DNA from: Paenibacillus aurantius
Lineage (GTDB): Bacteria; Bacillota; Bacilli; Paenibacillales; NBRC-103111
Direction: 5' to 3'
DNA: 64,000 nt
NCBI RefSeq assembly: GCF_032268605.1
Contig: NZ_CP130318.1
Span: forward strand, 5,493,501-5,557,500
The notes beneath the pieces were generated by a model. That model had not been told where the DNA came from and did not search any database. It saw only the letters and a program-made list of their open reading frames with translations. Numbering within the stretch: the stretch's first letter is position 1; every line of letters begins with the position of its first letter. Of this stretch, positions 23,602 through 32,928 are shown piece by piece. The position numbers were made by a program, and so were the translations under genes.

Positions 23602-24837
23602 ATGAAGAATAGCGGGATGGGTTCAGTGGCAGTCAAACGAGGGGGGTTAGACACGAGGTGCCTGGACGGGTTCCGGTTTCTGCTGGCGCTGTGGGTGGCG
23701 GTCGGCCACTTCTACATCATCATTGGGGGACCGGGCTTCTGGCAGGCTCCCGGGGTAACGAAGCTTCTTCTGTCGCCTTGGGCGGCGGTGGACGGTTTCA
23801 TGGTGGTCACGGGCTTCCTGATGACGTACCATTACCTTCTCCGGGAAGCAAAAGAGCCGGCTGACCGTCTAGCTACCGGGGTAACCTTTCTCGTCCGGAG
23901 GCTTTTTCGGCTCTATCCCGTTTACCTGCTGGCCATTCTGGCGGCCTTCTTCGTCGTAAGCGACCTGTACGAGATGCGCAAGGAGATTCTGGACTATTTT
24001 ACGGGAAGCACGCTCACCCCCTTCGGCACGGAGAGCAAATCCGAAGACCCGAGCGTGACCGGGCTGCTGCTCCACCTGACTTTCCTGCACGGACTGTTTC
24101 CCGCCTATGAAAGCTCCGTTCTCTCGGTCGCCTGGAGCCTGTCGCTCGAAATGCAGTTCTACGTCCTGTTCCCGGTCCTCTTCGCCTTTCTGTTCCTTAA
24201 GGTCCGCTCCGCTAAACTGTATGTATTCCTGGCGGCCGCCGTTGTGGTATCGGAGGTTCTCCTCACCAAGTATTTGCACGGACAGCCGGCCATGCTCCTC
24301 TACAAGCTTCCCCTGTTTCTCTTCGGCATGCTTGCCGCAGCCGCCGGACTGGGGCGGATCCGCTGGATTACTTTTGCCATGGGGGCGGTAATGATTGTGC
24401 CTTTTCAGGCGAAATTCACCGTCCTGCTCATGGGACTGCTGATGCTGTTTCTGTTCCTTAACGGCATCCGCGCCAAAGTCGGCATGGGCTGGACGAAGCC
24501 GCTGTACCATGTGCGGGAGCTGCTCTCGGGAAGGGCGGCCCGCTGGGGAGCGGACCTCTCCTACTCCCTCTACCTGGTGCACCTCCTCCTGCTGCCGTTC
24601 ATCCTGACCTTCTTCATCGGGCAGGCGGAAACCGTACCCCTGAGCCGGGTGGAAGTCGCCCTGCTTTCGTTCGCCGTCTTCCTGGCTTTGAGCCTGGCCA
24701 CCGCTCTCGTTCTCTACCTTACGATCGAGAAGCCGTTTATCTCCCTGGGCAAAAAGGCCGTCCGCCGCATGGACCTCCTGCGGCAAAGCCGCCAAAGAAC
24801 GGCCATTCCCCCGGGCAAAGAGGAGATTTCCGCTTAA
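23602..24837 (+). CDS. Acyltransferase 3 family membrane protein (OafA/YrhL-like)
   Basis: This 411-residue integral membrane acyltransferase has about ten transmembrane segments. The N-terminal CLDGFRFLLALWVAVGHFY carries the conserved His of the family. VDGFMVVTGFLMTYHY and the RxxR-like VRRLFRLYPVY follow, and SYSLYLVHLLLLPF is near the C-terminus. It transfers acyl groups across the membrane onto exported glycans. It is third in the operon with the polymerase and the cytosolic acetyltransferase. GGGAGG lies eight bases before ATG 23602. Confidence 0.88.
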   Translation: MKNSGMGSVAVKRGGLDTRCLDGFRFLLALWVAVGHFYIIIGGPGFWQAPGVTKLLLSPWAAVDGFMVVTGFLMTYHYLLREAKEPADRLATGVTFLVRRLFRLYPVYLLAILAAFFVVSDLYEMRKEILDYFTGSTLTPFGTESKSEDPSVTGLLLHLTFLHGLFPAYESSVLSVAWSLSLEMQFYVLFPVLFAFLFLKVRSAKLYVFLAAAVVVSEVLLTKYLHGQPAMLLYKLPLFLFGMLAAAAGLGRIRWITFAMGAVMIVPFQAKFTVLLMGLLMLFLFLNGIRAKVGMGWTKPLYHVRELLSGRAARWGADLSYSLYLVHLLLLPFILTFFIGQAETVPLSRVEVALLSFAVFLALSLATALVLYLTIEKPFISLGKKAVRRMDLLRQSRQRTAIPPGKEEISA

Positions 24838-24886
24838 GCGGAGTTCTCCAGACCTGCACATACTTACAAATTGCAAGTATTTTATT

Positions 24887-24920
24887 CGCAAAAAGGAAAA
24901 CCACTCGGCTGAGTGGTTCC
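24887..24920 (-). terminator. Terminator of the ars operon
   Basis: On the minus strand AACCACTC-agcc-GAGTGGTT is a perfect eight-base stem followed by TTCCTTTTT. It lies 30 bases after the arsC stop. On the plus strand a small stem (ATACTT ... AAGTAT, then TTTTATT at 24861-24886) may end the acyltransferase transcript. Confidence 0.78.
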
Positions 24921-24949
24921 TAATGGTTTATTTACCGGCCTTTCTCCCC

Positions 24950-25375
24950 TCATTCCCCTTCTTTAACAAATTGCTCAATCCGGCTCTTGATCGAGTCGCG
25001 AACGGTGCGGAACTTGCTCATGATTTCTTGTTCCGTTCCGGTTGCTTTTGCCGGATCATCAAAACCCCAATGCCATTTCGTAACGTTCTTGTTGGACATT
25101 ACAGGGCAGTGCTCGTCGGCGTGGCCGCACAGGGTTATGACGTAATCGGCACGATTCAGAATCTCGACGTCTATCACATCAGAGGAGTTTTGGCTTATAT
25201 CCACGCCGGCCTCCTGCATGACTTGAACCGCACGCGGATTCAGCCCATGCGCCTCAAGACCAGCGCTCTTCACTTCGTATTGGCCTCTGCCCAGTGCCTT
25301 TAGAAACCCGTCTGCGATCTGGCTTCTGCAGGAATTGCCGGTGCACAAAAAGTAAACCAACGGTTTTTTCTCCAT
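24950..25375 (-). CDS. arsC: Arsenate reductase, thioredoxin-coupled
   Basis: This 141-residue ArsC belongs to the low-molecular-weight phosphatase-fold group. The P-loop is C11-TGNSC-R17, and the redox relay cysteines are Cys83 and Cys90 in [10 protein letters not shown]. It reduces arsenate to arsenite using thioredoxin, so that ArsB can pump arsenite out. It is the last gene of arsR-arsB-arsC, 31 bases after arsB, with a terminator downstream. Confidence 0.95.
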   Translation of the reverse strand: MEKKPLVYFLCTGNSCRSQIADGFLKALGRGQYEVKSAGLEAHGLNPRAVQVMQEAGVDISQNSSDVIDVEILNRADYVITLCGHADEHCPVMSNKNVTKWHWGFDDPAKATGTEQEIMSKFRTVRDSIKSRIEQFVKEGE

Positions 25376-25406
25376 GGTGGATAAGTCTCCTTTTATATCG
25401 AAATGG

Positions 25407-26819
25407 TTAATCGCCTTGATGAACTCTTCTCGCTCGTTTGCTGCCCAAAAACGCCTGGAGGATCATCGCAGCCGCGGCAAGCCCGGCCGTTATCCCCGCG
25501 ATAACCAGCCATACATTCACCTGCAGCGTTTGCAGGACACCCAGCCACAGATAAAGCCCGGCGAGCGTAAGGAATAAGGTCGGAACGGTTAACAGGATGC
25601 CGACTTTGAAATAATAGCCCCAGCTGATTTTCACGTTTTTGGTGGACAGCACATGCAGCCATAAGAGCGTGGCCAGCGAGCCGATTGGTGTGATTTTGGG
25701 TCCTAAGTCCGAACCGATCACATTCGCGTAAATCATCGCCTCCCGTATGACCCCCTCCGTATGGGTACCTTGGATCGCCAGCGCATCAATCAACACAGTC
25801 GGCAAGTTATTCATAATGGACGACAGGATCGCCGCAATAAAACCCATGCCTACTGTTGCCGCAAACCGTCCATGGTCTGCGACCGCTTGAATGACGCTGC
25901 CCAGCGCATCGGTTAGACCGGCGTTCCGAAGGCCGTAAACGACCACATACATGCCGATCGAGAAGATGACAATGGCCCAAGGCGCGCCTTTTACCAGCTT
26001 CCCCGTATGAATCGCCGGGCTTTTTCTAGCGGCGAACAAGAACGCGATGGCCGCAGCCCCGGCAAGGATCGATACCGGGATGGAGAGCCACTCGCTGACG
26101 AAATAAGCAATAAGCAGCGCAGCCAGAATGATCCAGGAAAGGGTAAACAGCCGCATATCCTTGATGGCTTCCTTAGGGCTTCTCAGTTGGGTTACGTTGT
26201 AGCCGCTTGGAATGCTTTTTCGGAAACACAGATACAGCACAACCAGGCTCGCGATAATGGAAAAGAAAGTCGGAACGATCATGCGGCTCGCGTATTCGAC
26301 AAACCCGATGTTGAAATAATCAGCCGAAACAATGTTCACCAAGTTACTGACGACAAGCGGCAAAGAAGCCGTATCGGCAATGAATCCGCTCGCCATAATA
26401 AACGGCAGGATCATTCTGTCATCAAATTTAAGCGCCCGGACCATGGCAAGGACGATGGGTGTAATGATCAAGGCCGCACCATCATTGGCAAAGAGAGCGG
26501 CAACCCCCGATCCAAGCAGGATGATAAACCCAAACAGGAGCAACCCGTTTCCCCGTGCCAGCCGCGCCATATGTAACGCAGCCCATTCAAAAAATCCAAT
26601 TTCATCAAGCACCAGGGAGATTAAAATAATGGCGACGAACGTCAAGGTGGCGTTCCACACGATGCCGGTTACGATACCGACGTCCGCGAAACGGACCACG
26701 CCAAATAATAAAGCAAGGATCGCTCCGGCACTTGCCGACCAGCCGATCGATAACCCTTTGGGCTGCCAAATGACAAAGGTAAGGGTAACCAAAAAAATAA
26801 GAAACGCAGTGATAGCCAT
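25407..26819 (-). CDS. arsB: Arsenite efflux membrane protein ArsB
   Basis: This protein of about 470 residues has about 12 transmembrane segments and the ArsB start [22 protein letters not shown]-type N-terminus. It also shows the [15 protein letters not shown] segment and the internal two-fold repeat of the ArsB/NhaD ion-transporter group. It expels arsenite and antimonite by the proton gradient. I choose ATG 26819 because CGGAGGG precedes it; nine further codons upstream lack an SD. It lies 13 bases after arsR. Confidence 0.93.
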   Translation of the reverse strand: MAITAFLIFLVTLTFVIWQPKGLSIGWSASAGAILALLFGVVRFADVGIVTGIVWNATLTFVAIILISLVLDEIGFFEWAALHMARLARGNGLLLFGFIILLGSGVAALFANDGAALIITPIVLAMVRALKFDDRMILPFIMASGFIADTASLPLVVSNLVNIVSADYFNIGFVEYASRMIVPTFFSIIASLVVLYLCFRKSIPSGYNVTQLRSPKEAIKDMRLFTLSWIILAALLIAYFVSEWLSIPVSILAGAAAIAFLFAARKSPAIHTGKLVKGAPWAIVIFSIGMYVVVYGLRNAGLTDALGSVIQAVADHGRFAATVGMGFIAAILSSIMNNLPTVLIDALAIQGTHTEGVIREAMIYANVIGSDLGPKITPIGSLATLLWLHVLSTKNVKISWGYYFKVGILLTVPTLFLTLAGLYLWLGVLQTLQVNVWLVIAGITAGLAAAAMILQAFLGSKRARRVHQGD

Positions 26820-26832
26820 GTAACCCTCCGAA

Positions 26833-27144
26833 CTAATCGCAATCATTTTTAATTTGATCCATTTTTTCTTTTAACGACGGAAGGTAGCCTATAATCGCTT
26901 GAAGATAGGGCTTATCTTCCACATTTAACGAATAGTAAATCCATTGGCCTTTGCGTGTTTCCTTGACAAGCCCCGCCGCTTTTAATTTCCGCAAGTGCTG
27001 GCTGACGTTCGGCTGGGAGGTTTCAAGCAGCTCCACCACGTCACAAACACACAAGGCCCGTTCCTTTAATAAGGCCATGATCGTAAGCCGGGTTTTATCG
27101 CCCAGCAATTTTAAATTCCCGGCCATTTCGCTGATTGGTTCCAT
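26833..27144 (-). CDS. arsR: ArsR/SmtB family arsenite-responsive repressor
   Basis: This 103-residue winged-helix repressor has the ArsR metal motif [10 protein letters not shown] (Cys32 and Cys34) in the first helix of the HTH, the recognition region [18 protein letters not shown] and the wing [11 protein letters not shown]. Arsenite binding to the cysteines releases it from DNA. It heads the ars operon, and the predicted promoter lies 77 bases upstream. The C-terminal Cys (NDCD) might be a third ligand. Confidence 0.95.
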   Translation of the reverse strand: MEPISEMAGNLKLLGDKTRLTIMALLKERALCVCDVVELLETSQPNVSQHLRKLKAAGLVKETRKGQWIYYSLNVEDKPYLQAIIGYLPSLKEKMDQIKNDCD

Positions 27145-27220
27145 CCCTTACCTCCCCCCGCCGAGCTCCTTAGGCCGCTTGAGCTGCCCGCGCTCTCCTT
27201 ATTTCAACCCGACCTTCATA

Positions 27221-27249
27221 ACTATATACGGATTCACTTATATAATCAA
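27221..27249 (-). promoter_or_regulatory. Predicted ars promoter
   Basis: On the minus strand TTGATT (27244-27249) and TATAGT (27221-27226) are separated by 17 bases. The spacer ATATAAGTGAATCCGTA is AT-rich, as in ArsR operators, and CAATTG next to the -35 is palindromic. Confidence 0.6.
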
Positions 27250-27301
27250 TTGGTTATTTCCAAATCTCTTGCACGGAAGAGGATAGGGATACGGGATCAC
27301 G

Positions 27302-27330
27302 AAAAAAAACCTCCCGTCTAAAACGGGAGG
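27302..27330 (-). terminator. Rho-independent terminator
   Basis: On the minus strand CCTCCCGT-tttag-ACGGGAGG is followed by eight T. It ends the transcript of the low-complexity membrane protein 37 bases after its stop. Confidence 0.88.
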
Positions 27331-27366
27331 CCATCTATAGTAAAAAAAGAGGGAGTAAAAACAAGG

Positions 27367-28566
27367 TTATTTCATCGCCGAAGCGATCTGCTGCAGAGCC
27401 TGGCTTTTGGCCTGGCTCTTGGAGCTCTGATACTGGCTGCGCCACGACTCGAGCTCGGCCGGATCGTATCCGGCCGCCTTGTAGTCCTTTTGCGCCGCGG
27501 CCAGCACGGAGTTGAACTGACTATCGCAGGAGGACTCGGAGGCGGAAATCGGCCCCATGTACTTCGATTGGAGCTGATCCACCGAGATCTGCTGGTTGCT
27601 CGCCTTCGCCTGGCGGATGGAGCTTACGATGCCGCCCGCCAGTTGGCTGACCTGGCTCTGGCAGCCGTTCTGAATGGCCGCCAGCTTGCCTTCGTACTTG
27701 TTCTTGATCTGCGCCTTGCTCGCTCCGGAACCCGTGCCGGAGGAGCCGCCGGAAGATCCGGCGGAGCCCCCGGCTGGTGCGGCCGGCTTGGAGGCCTCTG
27801 CCGGCGCAGCAGACGGCTCCGGCTTCGAAGCGCCGCCCGAGGCGGACGGAGCGGAGCCGCCGGTGGTGCTGTTGCCTGTGCCGCTGCCTGACGCTCCGCC
27901 GGAAGCCTTGCTGCCGCCGCTTTCGCCAGCCGGCGCAGCAGACGGCCCGGCGGATGCATCGGCCTGGCCGCCAGCGTCCGGTGCCGCCGGCGGCTTGGCC
28001 GCAGAGGCTCGGCGGCGCTCATGGATCTCCTTGATGATCTTCTGCCGCTCCGCCTCGTCATACACGCCGACCAGCTCGATCGGGTAATCCTTGTCCAGGA
28101 TCACCAGCTTCTTGCCGTACGGCTCCGTTATCGAGCGGAGCGTCTGAATCTGCTCCGGCGTCAGCTTCGAAAGCAGCAGGTCGCGGATGCGCTGCTTCTC
28201 TTCAACCGGCAGCCCGGCGTCCGCTTTTCCCGTTAAATAGGACATCTCCTTCATGCTGAGTCCCGCCTGGCTGAGGATAGCGGCCGCATCCAGCGCATCC
28301 TGGGCGCTGATCGGCTTATCCGTGAACTCGTTCGCCTTCGCGAGCGGATCCTTCAGCGCTCCCGGTGCCCCGGAAGCGGGTGTCCCGGCTTCGGGGGTGC
28401 TGCCGTTCTGCTTAGCCGCCTGACGGGCCTGGATATCCTCCAGGCTCGTCGAGTGCAGCTTGTATTGAAGGGTGCCGATTCCGGCGCCGGCCAGCAGGAT
28501 CACCCCTGCCGCCGACAATGTGAGCCAGCGGGCCCACGGCTTCCACTCCTTCCAACGCTTGCGCAT
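27367..28566 (-). CDS. Hypothetical membrane-anchored protein with Ala/Pro/Gly/Ser-rich linker
   Basis: I do not recognise this 399-residue protein as a known family. It has a short basic N-terminus and one transmembrane segment (WARWLTLSAAGVILLAGAGIG, about 11-31). A helical domain follows (about 75-190) containing LTPEQIQTLRSITEPYGKKLV. Then comes a linker of about 90 residues made almost only of A, P, G and S, and a C-terminal helical domain (about 285-399) with two cysteines (GCQSQV, SSCDSQF) that could form a disulphide outside the cell. The linker looks like a wall-spanning spacer. It follows the SLH gene on the same strand. Confidence 0.7.
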   Translation of the reverse strand: MRKRWKEWKPWARWLTLSAAGVILLAGAGIGTLQYKLHSTSLEDIQARQAAKQNGSTPEAGTPASGAPGALKDPLAKANEFTDKPISAQDALDAAAILSQAGLSMKEMSYLTGKADAGLPVEEKQRIRDLLLSKLTPEQIQTLRSITEPYGKKLVILDKDYPIELVGVYDEAERQKIIKEIHERRRASAAKPPAAPDAGGQADASAGPSAAPAGESGGSKASGGASGSGTGNSTTGGSAPSASGGASKPEPSAAPAEASKPAAPAGGSAGSSGGSSGTGSGASKAQIKNKYEGKLAAIQNGCQSQVSQLAGGIVSSIRQAKASNQQISVDQLQSKYMGPISASESSCDSQFNSVLAAAQKDYKAAGYDPAELESWRSQYQSSKSQAKSQALQQIASAMK

Positions 28567-28682
28567 GATGTTCCATCCCTTTCCTTCCTTTAGCCCCGCC
28601 TTTCCTTTGTAACACGATTTGTCAGGGAGGCGGCAGGGCTAAGGTTGTTCGTGGCGACGGCCGGATCGTGCAGCGCCGTTCC

Positions 28683-29768
28683 TTACTTCTCGCTCAATTT
28701 GATGACGAGCTTAACCTCGGACGTCTTTCCGTCCTTGTCCGCAAGCTCCCCGATAATGTTCAACGCACTGTAGCCGAGAACGCTGCCCAGCTTCTCCATG
28801 GAGACGCCGTCGCCGTTAACATCCAAACCGCCCAACAGATCCTTGACGGTAATCAGGGCGACGCCTTCCTTGAATTCCACCGTCCGGCTCTCGCCCATGA
28901 AGTCGACCGTCAGGCTGGCCGCGTCAGGGGAAGCCTTAAGCTGGAAGCCGGTCAGCTTCGCCTCCGGATCGATTCCCTTCGGAAGGGAAATCACGAAGGC
29001 TCCATTCCCGTTATGCTCCGCCGTATAGTTCTCGCCTCCGATGACCGCCGTCGCCGATTTCAGCTCCAGGGAACCGACGGCTCCCGGCTGCCCTGGCTGC
29101 CCCGGCTTATCCTTACCCGCGTATTTCAGCGCTTCATAGGCCAGCTTGACGGCGTCCTGCCGCTTGATGGCTTTCTGCGGCTCCAGGTTGGTCAGCGGTT
29201 TGCCGGTAAACCCGGTATACAGGCCGATCTGGTACGCATAGCCTATCTGCTTGGCGGCCCAGGCGGAGATGTCCGATTTGTCCTCAAACGGAGATGCATA
29301 ATCGCCGTTCAGGGCGTTCTTCTCCAGATTCACCGCGCGGAGCAGGAAAACGGTCATCTGTTCCCTGGTCACGTTGGCCGAAGGAGAAAAGGTCGTTTCC
29401 GAGGTGCCGTCCGTAATCCCGGCCTTGGCCAAAGCCCCGACGTATCCGCTGTACCACGAGCCCGGCTCCACGTCCTGGAACTTCCCGGAGGCGGAGGAAT
29501 CCTCGGCCAGTCCGGTGGCGGCTGTAATGATTTTGGCCAGCTCAGCGCGGGTCAAGTTCCCAAGCGGGGAGAAGCTGCCGTCTTCATAACCGGAAATAAT
29601 CCCCTTCTCCACCAACGTGTTAATCTCATTAGCAGCATAGCTGGTGCCTACGTCTTTAAGCGGAGGTGCGGCCAAAGCCGTTCCCCAAAGCGAGAAAGCC
29701 AAGGCGGAACTCATGCCTAAGGCAGCCGCCCGTTTGATTCCGTTCGTGTTGCGCTTTTCGTTTGCCAT
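28683..29768 (-). CDS. S-layer homology (SLH) domain protein
   Basis: This 361-residue exported protein has a signal peptide (1-33, ending GTALA). Three SLH domains follow (about 36-215): LKDVGTSYAANEINTLVEKGIISGYEDGSF, FQDVEPGSWYSGYVGALAKAG and DKSDISAWAAKQIGYAYQIGLY are their conserved starts. A beta-rich C-terminal domain with no known motif comes after a GQPGQPG linker. SLH domains bind pyruvylated secondary wall polymer. The neighbouring EPS locus encodes a pyruvyl transferase, so the ligand may be made there (inference). GAGGAGG precedes ATG 29768. Confidence 0.9.
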   Translation of the reverse strand: MANEKRNTNGIKRAAALGMSSALAFSLWGTALAAPPLKDVGTSYAANEINTLVEKGIISGYEDGSFSPLGNLTRAELAKIITAATGLAEDSSASGKFQDVEPGSWYSGYVGALAKAGITDGTSETTFSPSANVTREQMTVFLLRAVNLEKNALNGDYASPFEDKSDISAWAAKQIGYAYQIGLYTGFTGKPLTNLEPQKAIKRQDAVKLAYEALKYAGKDKPGQPGQPGAVGSLELKSATAVIGGENYTAEHNGNGAFVISLPKGIDPEAKLTGFQLKASPDAASLTVDFMGESRTVEFKEGVALITVKDLLGGLDVNGDGVSMEKLGSVLGYSALNIIGELADKDGKTSEVKLVIKLSEK

Positions 29769-30163
29769 CCTTGTTTCCTCCTCGTGTCGTTTGTGTACGG
29801 TTGGTCGGTTGATTGATGTCTGCTGGTCCCTGTGTCCCATCTGCCGTCCCCTGCGGGGAGAGTGCCGGCCAGGCTTGGTTCGGATTCCGGTCCCCTGCCT
29901 AATGACGGACGCGGCTCCTTGCCTGGTGCCTTATGCGCACGAACAGTCCCTTCCCCTTTTCCGGTGAAAAATGACCCGGAGCAGCTTAAGACTATCCGGG
30001 CCATCCCGCCCGGATAGCGGCCCGACCCGCCGGAGACATCCATCCATGCCTGCGGCGGGGCTGCCGTCCGATCACCGGCGCTTATCCGCCGGGGCGTCCC
30101 CCTGCCAAGCGTGGCAGGAAAGCACGTTCTTTCCAGCATTTGAGCCGGCCCGGCGGATAAAGG
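29769..30163. other. Gene-free 0.4-kb gap with hairpins
   Basis: No gene is supported. CTATCCGGGC-catccc-GCCCGGATAG (29992-30017) is a perfect ten-base-pair hairpin, and CCTGCCA-agcg-TGGCAGG lies at about 30102-30119. Both follow the manC stop on the minus strand. Neither has a T-run, so termination there is uncertain. Confidence 0.5.
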
Positions 30164-31549
30164 CTAGGCCTTCTGGATGAGACGCAGGGCTTCGTCCCAA
30201 TCGAAGCACAGGCGGACGATGTCCTCCTCCACGAGCTCGCTGCCCGTTTGCACCTCGATCAGTTCCAGCTCGGTGAATGCGCGAAGGCTGTGCTTGACCC
30301 CGACCGGGATCTGCCATACGTCGCCGGCATCCACCGGGTACAGCCGCCCGTCCAGGATGAGCTCTCCGCTTCCGGAGAGAATCGTCCAGACCTCGCGGCG
30401 TTTCTCATGCAGCTGGTAGCTCAGGTTGCAGCCGGCGCGGATGCCTATCCGCTTGGTCAGCATTTCCTGGCCTTCCCCGTATTTCTTGCAGTCCAGCACC
30501 CGGTACCAGCCCCACCGGCGCTCTTCGTACATCGGACGGGCTTCCGTATGCTTCAGCACTTCCTTGATCCGCGGACTGGCCTCCTTCTCGGTGACGAGAA
30601 TGCCGTCCGGGCTCGCAGCCACGATGACATTCGTAAGGCCCATGACCGTTACCGGAATGTCGAGCTCGTTCAGGAGGTAGCTTCCTTGGCATTCCTCCGT
30701 CAGAATGCCCTTGCCAAGCTGGGTCGTGCTCATCTCCTCGGTCAAGGTATTCCACGTGCCGAGGTCCTTCCAGTCTCCGTCGTATGCCGTGCAGACGATA
30801 TGCTTCGCCTGCTCGACGACCTCGTAGTCGAAGGAGATTTTTTTCAGCTGGCCGTACTGCTTCAGCAGCTCCTCGTATTGGATCGGAAGGCCGCGGGCGA
30901 TAAGCTCGTTGATCAGATAGTCCAGCTTGAAGGCGAATACCCCGCAGTTCCAGAGAGCCCTCTCGCGGATAAGCTCCCGGGCCCCCGCCTCGTCTGGCTT
31001 CTCGGTAAACCGTGCCACCTTCCGGTAGGTCTCCTCCGGTGCCGCCGATGCGGATACCTCTCCTTGCGGAACGAGATAGCCGTACTTCTCCGAAGGATAA
31101 GTAGGCGTCACCCCGATCAGGGCGAGATCCGCGCCGGAATCGTTCAGCACCTTCTCAAGGCCCGCCACCTGCAGAAAAAACCGGTCCTCCACATAAGGGT
31201 CAACCGGGAGAACGGCCACCGTTTCCTGAAGACCGGTATCCGTCATCGAATAGAGGTAGGAGGCGGCCAAAGCAATGGCCGGGAACGTGTCCCGCCGCTC
31301 GGGCTCGGTAATGAGCCGGGCTTCCGCGCCGAGCTGGCTCTGGATCATCTCGACCTGGGCACGCCCGGTCGCAATATACGAGTGCGGGCCCAGGCCGACG
31401 GCGTCGAGCTGCCGCCACACCCGCTGGACCATCGATTCCAGCTCTCCCTGCGGGCTGCGCAGAACCTTCAGAAACTGCTTGGAGCGGGAATCGTTCGACA
31501 GGGGCCACAGCCTCTTTCCCGATCCGCCCGACAATAAGATTAGCTTCAT
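30164..31549 (-). CDS. manC: Mannose-1-phosphate guanylyltransferase (bifunctional type with cupin)
   Basis: This 461-residue protein has the nucleotidyltransferase motif LLSGGSGKRLWPLSNDSRSKQF at the N-terminus, FTEKPDEAGARELI in the sugar-binding region and a C-terminal mannose-6-phosphate isomerase cupin (about 345-455). The cupin shows LSYQLHEKRREVW and PVGVKHSLRAF. It makes GDP-mannose from mannose-1-phosphate, a donor for the EPS glycosyltransferases. GGAGGAGG precedes the ATG. It lies 0.5 kb downstream of rfbD behind a repeat cluster and may have its own promoter. Confidence 0.93.
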   Translation of the reverse strand: MKLILLSGGSGKRLWPLSNDSRSKQFLKVLRSPQGELESMVQRVWRQLDAVGLGPHSYIATGRAQVEMIQSQLGAEARLITEPERRDTFPAIALAASYLYSMTDTGLQETVAVLPVDPYVEDRFFLQVAGLEKVLNDSGADLALIGVTPTYPSEKYGYLVPQGEVSASAAPEETYRKVARFTEKPDEAGARELIRERALWNCGVFAFKLDYLINELIARGLPIQYEELLKQYGQLKKISFDYEVVEQAKHIVCTAYDGDWKDLGTWNTLTEEMSTTQLGKGILTEECQGSYLLNELDIPVTVMGLTNVIVAASPDGILVTEKEASPRIKEVLKHTEARPMYEERRWGWYRVLDCKKYGEGQEMLTKRIGIRAGCNLSYQLHEKRREVWTILSGSGELILDGRLYPVDAGDVWQIPVGVKHSLRAFTELELIEVQTGSELVEEDIVRLCFDWDEALRLIQKA

Positions 31550-31652
31550 GCCGCTTCCTCCTCCTGATTGGGAGTGGCGTTGCCGCCTGTATGTACTTCA
31601 ACTTCACTTCGGAGTGCGCTCACTAGCCGCTCACCCTGAAGTGCACCCTGCA

Positions 31653-31842
31653 GAATAGAGGAACTCTAATTCTCTATTCGCCCATTTGTCCTCAAAGTCA
31701 AAATGATTGCGGAACTCTGTTCCGCTATTCCGCCTCAACAGGCCGGGTAAGGCCTTCTTTTTCGCTGAATAGGGAATCGGAGTTCCTCTATTTGTGGTGA
31801 AATCAGCGAAAACAGCCGAATAGGGTATCTGAGTTCCTCTAT
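31653..31842. repeat. Cluster of four palindromic repeat units (GAATAGAGGAACTC family)
   Basis: Four related units of 25-27 bases lie at 31653-31679, 31705-31730, 31767-31793 and 31818-31842. The first two read toward the right (GAATAGAGGAACTC ... CTATTC) and the last two are inverted. Each is itself an imperfect palindrome. They fill the gene-free 0.49-kb gap between rfbD and manC. The same gap also holds a hairpin TGCAC-g-CTGCCG-atc-CGGCAG-t-GTGCA at 31917-31943. Confidence 0.7.
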
Positions 31843-32040
31843 CGGGCCCCGGCGGTGGCGGTGCAGCCTTGGCCGGCGGCCCAGATCGGCTCAAGCGGGG
31901 CGCGAACCGGCTTACTTGCACGCTGCCGATCCGGCAGTGTGCACCCGTTAGCTGTTCGTGCAGGCCAGGGGTCCCGCCAGCCAGCAGCGAGCTTGTAAGC
32001 TGCGGGTGCTCCCCAGCGCGGCGAGCCGCTCGCCAAGCCT

Positions 32041-32928
32041 CTACGAGCTGCGCGTGACCGGTGCCTGCTCGGCCTCCGCGAGAAGCTCCTCGAAGAAGGC
32101 GTCGAGCGCCTCCCGCCAGCTGCGCAGGTCGGGGAAGCCGTTCTTCCGGAGCATCCCGTGCTCGAGCACCGAGTGAGCCGGCCGCTTCGCCGGTCTCGGG
32201 AACTCGGCCGTCGTAATCGGCTCCACCCGGACCGGCGTCCCCGCCTTGTCGAAGATCCTCTGGGCGAACTCATACCACGAGCAGCTGTCCGTGTTCGACA
32301 CGTGATACGTTCCGTAGCTCTCCGTTTCGATCAGGCGGGCGATGCAGTTCGCCAGGTCCACGGTGTAGGTCGGGCAGCCGATCTGGTCGCCTACGACCGA
32401 CACCGTGTCCCTCTCCGCCCCGAGCCTCAGCATCGTCTTGACGAAGTTCGGCCCGTGGGCGCCGAACACCCACGACGTCCGGACGATGAAGGAGCGGGAA
32501 TGGACCGCCCTCACGAACTTCTCTCCGGCCAGCTTCGTCTGGCCGTAGACATTGAGCGGATTCGTAAGGGCTTCCTCCCCGTAAGGCTCCCCGCTCTCGC
32601 CGTCGAAGACGTAGTCCGTGCTCACATACACGAGCTTCGCCCCCACCTCTTCGGCCGCCGAGGCAACATGGCGCGTGCCGAAGCCGTTCACGCGGAACGC
32701 CTCCGCCGGCTCCTTCTCGGCCTGATCGACCTTCGTGTAGGCGCCCGCGTGAATAACCACATCCGGGCGGATGCGCCGGAAAGCCCAATCCACCTGCTCC
32801 GCGTAGCTGAAATCGAGCTCTTCCCGGCCCATGCCGTACACCTCGTAGCCGAGGCCCTTCAAGGTCTTCACGAGGTCAACGCCGAGCTGTCCGTTCGCTC
32901 CGGTGACGATGACTTTTCCTTTAGCCAT
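32041..32928 (-). CDS. rfbD: dTDP-4-dehydrorhamnose reductase
   Basis: This 295-residue extended-SDR enzyme has the NADPH motif VTGANGQLG near the N-terminus, YVSTDYVFDGE, and the catalytic YxxxK in YGQTKLAGE. It performs the last step to dTDP-L-rhamnose. ATG 32928 overlaps the rfbB stop by eight bases; the longer frame is a shadow of rfbB. The SD (GGGAG) is modest, so coupling to rfbB is likely. It is the fourth gene of rfbA-C-B-D. Confidence 0.94.
   Translation of the reverse strand: MAKGKVIVTGANGQLGVDLVKTLKGLGYEVYGMGREELDFSYAEQVDWAFRRIRPDVVIHAGAYTKVDQAEKEPAEAFRVNGFGTRHVASAAEEVGAKLVYVSTDYVFDGESGEPYGEEALTNPLNVYGQTKLAGEKFVRAVHSRSFIVRTSWVFGAHGPNFVKTMLRLGAERDTVSVVGDQIGCPTYTVDLANCIARLIETESYGTYHVSNTDSCSWYEFAQRIFDKAGTPVRVEPITTAEFPRPAKRPAHSVLEHGMLRKNGFPDLRSWREALDAFFEELLAEAEQAPVTRSS

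Noticed and set aside
31653-31842. Repeat cluster as a possible CRISPR array
   Set aside because: The units are only four, imperfect, in mixed orientation and unevenly spaced, with no cas genes nearby.
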